From an uncultured Muribaculaceae bacterium (lineage in GTDB: Bacteria > Bacteroidota > Bacteroidia > Bacteroidales > Muribaculaceae), in assembly GCA_910578365.1 (NCBI GenBank), contig CAJTRC010000030.1, forward strand, positions 1 through 27,614: a stretch of 27,614 nt of DNA, in the 5' to 3' direction. Below, piece by piece: positions 22,514 to 27,614 of this stretch; the stretch's first letter is position 1, and the number at the start of each line of letters is the position of its first letter. Both the position numbers and the translations under genes were made by a program. Below the pieces are notes generated by a model. That model did no database searches. It was not told the DNA's origin and worked only from the letters and a program-made list of their open reading frames with translations.

Positions 22514-25366
22514 TTAGATTATGATCTTGAAAATTTGGTTACCCACTACTGCCACATAAGCGCCGCTTTCGAGGTTTATAGTGTATATGTTGCCGTGACC
22601 GGCACTTACGGCTGTCTTGCAGCCGTTGATGCTGTATACGCTGATTTCGAGGCCTTCGGCGCCGCTGACTGTGAGTACGCCGCCGTTGGCTGTTACTTTC
22701 ACAGCCGATGCATCGATATCGCTTACCGATGATGTATTCACGTATTCGTAGCGTAGCGGCTTCTGTTCGGATTCGTTGTTGTCGAGGTCTTCGTCGCCGT
22801 CGAATTCAATCATGGCGCTTATCAAGTCGATGTCTTCGGCCGACTCGGGGTTCTTCCATTCCAGTTCGAACTTGTAGGTGATTGATTCGTCGGTGTTGAT
22901 GGGTTCGCCGTATTGAGCCGATACTGGATAGCCGTATACCATCAATACTACTGTGTAGTCGAGAGCCATACTGGCGCCGTTGTTGAACACGGTCACGCTA
23001 ACTTCACCCTTTTCATTGGTGGCTATGAATTCTGGAACGGTGATTTCGGTGATTGTAAGATCGTTGAGATAGCCGGACATGGCGGTTACGATAGCTTTTG
23101 CCGAAGTTTCGGTGCCGCAGCGTGTTGCCACGTGATAGGCCGAGAAGCCGCGTGGCATTTCCTTGCAGGTGTATGTCATGGCTTTTCCGGGCATGATGGC
23201 TTCTCCGAGGGTTTCGGCGGTGAGGGTTTCAATCAGAGTAGATCCGCGGTAGATGTCGATGGCATCGATTGATGTCAGAGGTTGGTTGTTCACGTCATTT
23301 TTGGGAGTGGTGAAGCTGAGTACAATGTCGCGGCTACCCTTTTCGGCCGGAGCTGCGGTCAGGTCGGTTATTGCAGCAGGGGTGGGGTATATGGCTGTGA
23401 TTTCGATATCGTCGATACGCAGAGCGATGTTCTGGAAAAAATAATTCGAGGTTTTTTCGAAGAACGATATGTAGTAGATTCCGTCGGACTCGACTGAGAA
23501 CTTGGCGGTGCGTTCCTCAAATACTCCTTCGTTTTCATCGTCGGATACATATTTGATGGATAGAAGTTCAGGCTCTACGAGGCTGCCTGCGTTTGCTTCA
23601 TTAGCCAGAGATACGCCAAGTTCGAAAGGTACGGGCACTTTTACTGCCGGTTCTGAGCTGTAGTCCCAGGTTGTGGGCGATTTGGCACTTGCACCGATTT
23701 TGAATTTGAGAGTATATTCCACACCGGCTTTCATCTCTATCGGGGCGGTGAACATATAGTCATCGTGGTAGTAGTAGTACATGGATTCGACTGAGGCGAA
23801 TTTATTGCCGTCAACTTCATTTAAGACCCATGTAGCGCTTCTGGGATCGCCGTTGACAGTGGTCATGCCGGCTTCAAGCAGGCTGGTGATTGAGTTGAAG
23901 TCCTGGATATAAGGTACGTTGTACGGTTTGCCGGCCATGACCATGCTGCTGGTTGTGCTCAGGGGGTCCATGCCTTCGTAAACCCCGCTTACTGTCCAGC
24001 TGTAGCCGCAGTAGTAGGCGTCGGGGATCTCATCCACGAACGAGCAGTCTTTCAGTCCGGTGGCTACTTCCACGTTGCCCGGGTTGCGGGTCACGGTGTA
24101 GCTGAGCTTCGACTCGTCGAGTATGCCGCCGTTGGCGGTTTCAGGTTTTTCCCAGCTTATGGTGGCTTTGTTGCCGTCGATGGCAATGTCCACAGCCTTG
24201 ATGGCAACAGGCCGGTCGAAGCCTGAGAATACCGAGGTGGAGGCTTTCGGACCCGTTCCTGCGGTATTGGTGCAGACAATAGTCACATTGTGTGTACCTG
24301 TGGCCATTTCGATTGTTTTTTCCACTGCGCTGCCAGCCTCGGCTTTGTCGGTTACCGCGTCGGTTCCGTCGACAGAGATTGTGTAGCCGACTTCGCCGTT
24401 GAGGGTATTGCCGCCAAAGGTCTTGGAGGGCATTGTAAAGCTGACTGTTACCAGGTTGTCAGCGCCGGTAAATTCTGCAGTCAGGTTTTCGACTGCGGCG
24501 GGTGCACGCTTGTCGGTATCGGGGGCCGGAATGAACAATCCCTGGTAAAAGCCCTCGTCAATAGTGTAGAGCGCAGTGGCCTTGCCGGTGGCGAGGTCGA
24601 TTTCGTGCAAGGTCTGCTTGGTGTTGTAAACCGAGGGACTTGCCAGCCAGTACATCTTGTCTGTGGCGGGGTCTATTACGGCCGACTGATTGTTGCCGTT
24701 CATTTGTATTCCCAGAGAGCCTACTTCGGTGAGTTCGCCTGTCTGCTTGTTGATTTTTACGAGGATTCCGCTCTGTGCGTTCACGCCGTAGAGTTCGCCT
24801 TTAGAGTCCGCTGCGATAGCGTTGATGTAGGTGAACATAGGGAAATCGGCAATTTTGGTCACGCTTACGGCCTCACCGTCGTATATGCCCAGACACCAGG
24901 TGTATTCCTCGTTGGTATTGGCTCGGAATATACCGTAAATTTTTTCGTCGGCAAACGAGTAGGTCATATCCTTGGCTATCAAGGTGGCGGGATAGTCTTG
25001 GTTCGATTGGTCGCGGTAATTATAATACGAGTGAGTCCAGGGACCATCGCCGTTGCCTTCGGCAGAGGCTTTAACGGCGTATACCGAGTAGCTGTAGGTG
25101 GTACCATAGAGTTTTTCTTTCGATACGAAAGTACCGCCGGAGCCGTTGAATGAGTATTGAATGTATGAACTTCCGCTGATTTTGGTGGTCTGGCTGTTTG
25201 CTGTCGACAGGGTGTAGATGCCTTTAGAGTAGTCGCCGCGCACAGCATAGATTGCGGATGGTTCGTCGTCAGAGATGTCGATTCTCTGCTGTGGTGCTGC
25301 TGCTGCGCTTCCTGCCGCAAGGCAGACGCCTAAAAGAGCTAATGAGTAGGGTAGCAGTCTTTTCAT
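22514..25366 (-). CDS. Large secreted propeller/FN3/adhesin mosaic with T9SS-type tail
   Basis: This is a 950-aa exported protein. ATG 25366 is chosen because a signal peptide (MKRLLPYSLALLGVCLAAGS, cleaved near AAAA) starts there; an ATG 11 codons upstream adds a non-signal leader. Layout, approximate: 27-280 a repetitive beta region with YSFADEKIYGIFRAN, ELYGVNAQSGILVKINKQTG and KMYWLASPSV, propeller-like; 290-485 two FN3 domains (VTVSFTMPSKTFGG; ATISWEKPETANGG); 490-665 a second jelly roll (FNSITSLLEAG to IDDIEITA); 670-770 a third FN3; 775-875 a CARDB-like domain (VSVTVFNNGASMALDYTVVL); 885-950 the sorting tail with VYSINGCK and SGAYVAVVGNQIFKIII. It is the first gene of the operon, with promoter 25489-25518. 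Confidence 0.85.
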   Translation of the reverse strand: MKRLLPYSLALLGVCLAAGSAAAAPQQRIDISDDEPSAIYAVRGDYSKGIYTLSTANSQTTKISGSSYIQYSFNGSGGTFVSKEKLYGTTYSYSVYAVKASAEGNGDGPWTHSYYNYRDQSNQDYPATLIAKDMTYSFADEKIYGIFRANTNEEYTWCLGIYDGEAVSVTKIADFPMFTYINAIAADSKGELYGVNAQSGILVKINKQTGELTEVGSLGIQMNGNNQSAVIDPATDKMYWLASPSVYNTKQTLHEIDLATGKATALYTIDEGFYQGLFIPAPDTDKRAPAAVENLTAEFTGADNLVTVSFTMPSKTFGGNTLNGEVGYTISVDGTDAVTDKAEAGSAVEKTIEMATGTHNVTIVCTNTAGTGPKASTSVFSGFDRPVAIKAVDIAIDGNKATISWEKPETANGGILDESKLSYTVTRNPGNVEVATGLKDCSFVDEIPDAYYCGYSWTVSGVYEGMDPLSTTSSMVMAGKPYNVPYIQDFNSITSLLEAGMTTVNGDPRSATWVLNEVDGNKFASVESMYYYYHDDYMFTAPIEMKAGVEYTLKFKIGASAKSPTTWDYSSEPAVKVPVPFELGVSLANEANAGSLVEPELLSIKYVSDDENEGVFEERTAKFSVESDGIYYISFFEKTSNYFFQNIALRIDDIEITAIYPTPAAITDLTAAPAEKGSRDIVLSFTTPKNDVNNQPLTSIDAIDIYRGSTLIETLTAETLGEAIMPGKAMTYTCKEMPRGFSAYHVATRCGTETSAKAIVTAMSGYLNDLTITEITVPEFIATNEKGEVSVTVFNNGASMALDYTVVLMVYGYPVSAQYGEPINTDESITYKFELEWKNPESAEDIDLISAMIEFDGDEDLDNNESEQKPLRYEYVNTSSVSDIDASAVKVTANGGVLTVSGAEGLEISVYSINGCKTAVSAGHGNIYTINLESGAYVAVVGNQIFKIII

Positions 25367-25488
25367 ATAATAGTTATTTATGGATGGACGCTGATACAAG
25401 CATGGCTACGAGCTTAGATAATTTCTTTATGAGATTGGTATTGGTTTGCAATACGACTGAATTTTGCTTGTTTGAGAAACAATATGTG

Positions 25489-25518
25489 CAAAGATATGAC
25501 TGTTTTTTTAACTTGCAA
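25489..25518 (-). promoter_or_regulatory. Bacteroidetes-type promoter for the three-gene secreted-protein operon
   Basis: On the minus strand, TATCTTTG (25496-25489) is preceded by TTG (25518-25516) with a 19-base spacer; both boxes are perfect. The leader to ATG 25366 would be about 115 nt. The gaps of 25 and 22 bases between the three genes carry no other promoter. Confidence 0.75.
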
Positions 25519-25627
25519 ATAATTTTCACACTTTTTTTCTGTATTTTTTGAAAAAAATTTTTCGGCCATTCTTTTCAGTGCTTTACCAAACTATGCCACA
25601 GCGCACGAATCAGAATATCCGTACTAA

Positions 25628-25780
25628 CGAAATTCGTTATATAAATGGTTTGAAAAGGTAATGGCGTCGGGCAACAACTTCCGCTATGTCATCAAGACTT
25701 TCAAGAATCACGCCCATACAATTCTCAATGATTATTACTATGCGCCAAACAATCGGCCGGACCGGCTATATATACAAAAA
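25628..25780 (+). pseudogene. Transposase scrap, ISL3/ISAon1 type
   Basis: Translating from 25628 gives LYKWFEKVMASGNNFRYVIK followed by TFKNHAHTILNDYYYAPNN. This resembles the late catalytic part of ISL3-type DDE transposases (W-y-x-K-V-x-x-S-G ... T-x-x-N-H-x-x-x-I-L-N-y-f). The segment opens just after a stop and loses the pattern after about 45 residues, before the following EGLN/AESFN motif expected in an intact enzyme. It is a short, dead fragment. The rest of 25519-25932 holds only this scrap and two hairpins. Confidence 0.5.
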
Positions 25781-25806
25781 AAATCGAGGTTGAAAAACCT
25801 CGATTT
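25781..25806 (-). terminator. Strong hairpin with U-tract on the minus strand
   Basis: AAATCGAGGTT (25781-25791) and AACCTCGATTT (25796-25806) pair perfectly over 11 bp with a 4-base loop. Read leftwards, the stem runs into eight T, a classical intrinsic terminator; read rightwards only three T follow. It would stop transcription of the helicase stub or protect the secreted-protein promoter from it. Confidence 0.75.
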
Positions 25807-25885
25807 CATCCTTTCTGAGGCGTCTGGCGCACCACCGTTACCAACGCTTTTTGATTGAGGGGGGCTTGTAAAATGAAAGAAAAGA

Positions 25886-25913
25886 CTCGAACGCCATAAA
25901 ATCAGCGTTCGAG
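25886..25913 (-). terminator. Hairpin terminator behind the helicase stub
   Basis: CTCGAACGC (25886-25894) pairs with GCGTTCGAG (25905-25913) around 10 bases. On the minus strand TCTTTTCTTTC follows. It starts 20 bases after the stub's stop codon. The U-tract is interrupted, so termination may be partial, which would make the stronger hairpin at 25781 the backup. Confidence 0.55.
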
Positions 25914-25932
25914 CCATGCCTTTTTGCCATCT

Positions 25933-26238
25933 TCAAGTTTTATCGGACAGCAATAATTTTTTTATCTCATTAAAAAATTCTTCCTGAGACTGTTCTGCAT
26001 TCGGATTAAACAACAGACCTTGCTGATTAGCTTGATAGGTTAGTTTATCTACATTAATTCCTGCCAATATTCGAATATGCGGCGTTTGCTGAATAAACTT
26101 ATGTATTTTAAAATAACCTGAAGCGCGAAAATATCCTACAAGTGCATCAAAGAAATGTACTTGCTTATATTTGAAAACACCCTCTATCTTCTCAAGAAGA
26201 GTATGATCTTTTTCGTTTGTGAAGAAATTCGTGCTCAT
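25933..26238 (-). pseudogene. N-terminal stub of a PLD-like-domain helicase
   Basis: A 101-aa frame encodes MSTNFFTNEKDHTLLEKIEG, then FKYKQVHFFDALVGYFRASG, then HIRILAGINVDKL. This is the start of large (about 1,000-1,100 aa) bacterial helicase-related proteins that begin with a phospholipase-D-like domain and continue into an SNF2/DEAD motor, often found in accessory or defence regions. Only the first tenth is present: no HKD motif, Walker A or DExx box follows, and the frame stops after KKLLLSDKT. The start codon and reading frame are intact, so a short protein may still be made. Whether it is functional cannot be told, but a deletion remnant is the simplest reading. Confidence 0.6.
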
Positions 26239-26306
26239 TTTATATGCTAATTTGATTAATATTCTTTTTATGCAACCTTGCCGGTTTCGATTTCGGATTT
26301 AAGGAA

Positions 26307-27041
26307 TTGGAAGATATAGACTGCGCCCTGGTAATAGACTGGGGTGCGGATATAGTTGTTCATTCTACAACTAAATATATGGATGGCCATGCTGTCTGCC
26401 TTGGCGGAGCAATAGTTGACAGTGGAAATTTTATCTGGGATGAGTATCCTGATAAATATCCCGGATTGACTCAGCCCGACGAATCATATCATGGACTGGT
26501 ATTTACCCGACATTACGGTCAAAAAGCCTATGTTGCCAAAACGACAATGCAGTCTATGAGAGATTTGGGTGCAGCTCAAGCTCCTCAAAATGCGTTTTTA
26601 TTGAATATCGGACTTGAAACATTGCATCTCCGAATGCCTCGTCATTGCGATAATGCGTTGAAGATAGCAAAATTTCTTCAATCGCGTCCTGAAGTGGCAT
26701 GGGTAAATTACCCACAGTTACCAGACAATCCAAACTATGGTCTCGTGAAGAAATATATGCCTGACGGGACGTGCGGAGTTTTAACTTTCGGGCTAAAAGG
26801 TTCTCGTCAAACATCTGTTGATTTTATGGATAGTCTGCAATTGATAGCAATTGTTACTCACGTTGCTGACGCCAGAAGTTCCATTCTTCATCCTGCAAGT
26901 CACACACATCGACAGTTGAGTGACGAACAATTGTTGGCTACCGGTGTGGCTCCCGATCTGATGCGTCTATCGGTTGGAATTGAAGATGTTGACGATCTGA
27001 TATATGATATAAAGCAAGCATTAGACAAACTGAAAATATGA
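26307..27041 (+). pseudogene. C-terminal part of O-acetylhomoserine sulfhydrylase (MetY-type, 5'-truncated)
   Basis: The frame encodes about 240 residues of a Cys/Met-metabolism PLP enzyme. MetY makes homocysteine from O-acetylhomoserine and sulfide. Homology begins at VIDWGADIVVHSTTKYMDGHA, which holds the PLP-binding lysine (STTKY), and continues through GLVFTRHYGQKAY, NAFLLNIGLETLHLRMPRHC, VTHVADARSSILHPASHTHRQLS and the end RLSVGIEDVDDLIYDI. The family is about 430 aa. The N-terminal 190 residues, including the aromatic that stacks on PLP and much of the dimer interface, are missing. Upstream the same frame reads GFDFGFKELEDIDC, unlike the family, back to a stop; only a TTG is available as a start. 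It overlaps the GNAT gene by four bases (ATGA). Confidence 0.8.
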
Positions 27042-27493
27042 CTAATCATAACATTGATGGGTTTACAATCAGACCCATGAAAGAATCTGATAACAGAAAC
27101 ATCGCGAACTATATTCGTGCTGTCATTGATGAACACAAAGCATCTCAGACCAATAGTGTTTATGATGATCCGACTACTGATTGTGTTTTTCAATGTTTTC
27201 AAGGTGTAAATGCACAATATTGGGTAATAGATTATAATGGCATGGCTGTTGGCGGTTGTGGGTTCTATCCAACTAATGGGTTACCTGATGGATGTGCTGA
27301 GATTGTAAAATTTTACATACTGCCAATTGCAAGGAATCACGGCATCGGCGCATATATTCTGGACTACGTGATAAAGCTGGCACAGAAAGCAGGATATAGG
27401 CAATTGTATCTTGAAACAGTGCCTTTGTTTTCCAAAGCTATAGATATGTATGTGAAACGAGGCTTTACCGACCTGTTTTTATTCGTCACATAG
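27038..27493 (+). CDS. GNAT family N-acetyltransferase, C-terminally shortened
   Basis: This is a 151-aa cytoplasmic acetyl-CoA-dependent acetyltransferase. The core fold is present: FTIRPMKESDNRNIANYIRA (beta-1/alpha-1), YWVIDYNGMAVGGCGFYP, the acetyl-CoA loop FYILPIARNHGIGAYILDYV (R-N-H-G-I-G), and QLYLETVPLFSKAIDMYVKRGF. The close family I recall ends after the GF motif with roughly 20 more residues containing a GNTGH-C-W-LKEL-like segment. Here it stops as TDLFLFVT, so the end has been replaced or lost. It is coupled to the metY fragment by an ATGA overlap. The substrate is unknown. Codon use and AT content differ from the genes left of 25 kb. Confidence 0.75.
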   Translation: MTNHNIDGFTIRPMKESDNRNIANYIRAVIDEHKASQTNSVYDDPTTDCVFQCFQGVNAQYWVIDYNGMAVGGCGFYPTNGLPDGCAEIVKFYILPIARNHGIGAYILDYVIKLAQKAGYRQLYLETVPLFSKAIDMYVKRGFTDLFLFVT

Positions 27494-27614
27494 TCTCCGT
27501 CATGCTGCTGCTCACAACAACAGAAAATATACTCGAAAGCAACTCTCAAAACTGTGTCGGGCAAAACTCGGAGCAGGCTCTTAATAACCCACTTTTCATT
27601 CATTAATAGAAAAG

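Noticed and set aside
24290..25153. Plus-strand frame of 287 aa opposite the 950-aa secreted protein
   Set aside because: It is an antisense shadow with no recognisable features, while the minus-strand gene has a signal peptide and clear domains.
1..27614. CRISPR array
   Set aside because: No regularly spaced repeats of 25-40 bases were seen; the only repeats are the short GCTACAC boxes and the single inverted-arm element.

Overview
The window looks like a chromosomal segment of a Bacteroidales bacterium, most likely from the Muribaculaceae or a close relative. Evidence: FlaA1/CapD-type sugar dehydratase, DUF4923, PCMD-domain lipoprotein, OprO/P porin, BspA-like leucine-rich repeats, Por/T9SS-type C-terminal sorting tails, and promoters of the Bacteroidetes type (TTG, 19-20 bases, TAnnTTTG) instead of -35/-10 boxes. 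The family-level placement is inference.

Left part (1-7.5 kb): the 3' end of an unknown gene, a lipoprotein ApbE (FAD:protein FMN transferase) on the minus strand, and a DJ-1/PfpI protein on the plus strand that ends at a strong terminator. Next comes a minus-strand operon read from a good promoter at 7.5 kb: membrane-bound NDP-sugar 4,6-dehydratase, DUF4923 periplasmic protein, TrkH/KtrB potassium channel subunit and TrkA/KtrA RCK regulator.

Middle part (7.6-17.75 kb), plus strand: a tight four-gene envelope operon (two paralogous outer-membrane beta-barrels, a PCMD-domain surface lipoprotein, an OprO/P-like porin), then a housekeeping run dedA, rpe, ftsK, lolA, trxB. The ftsK-lolA adjacency is also found in proteobacteria.

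17.75-18.85 kb carries RNA genes and scars. A roughly 280-nt structured non-coding RNA has its own promoter and terminator and resembles the Bacteroidales-1 / 6S-like class. It is followed by tRNA-Ser(GCU) with its own promoter and terminator, a cluster of GCTACAC repeats, a remnant of a hexapeptide acetyltransferase gene, and an 80-bp element with perfect 21-bp inverted arms.

18.85-25.4 kb (minus strand) is a three-gene operon for secreted or surface proteins: a 950-aa propeller/FN3 mosaic, a 775-aa choice-of-anchor-J protein and a 429-aa BspA-like LRR protein, each ending in a full or degenerate T9SS-type tail. It has a clear promoter at 25.5 kb.

25.5-27.6 kb is a decayed, visibly more AT-rich junction zone: an ISL3-type transposase scrap, two hairpin terminators, the N-terminal stub of a PLD-like helicase, the C-terminal half of a MetY-type sulfhydrylase, and a GNAT acetyltransferase that lacks the usual C-terminal end. 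This is the accessory edge of the window. I found no CRISPR array, no intact transposase and no complete defence system.
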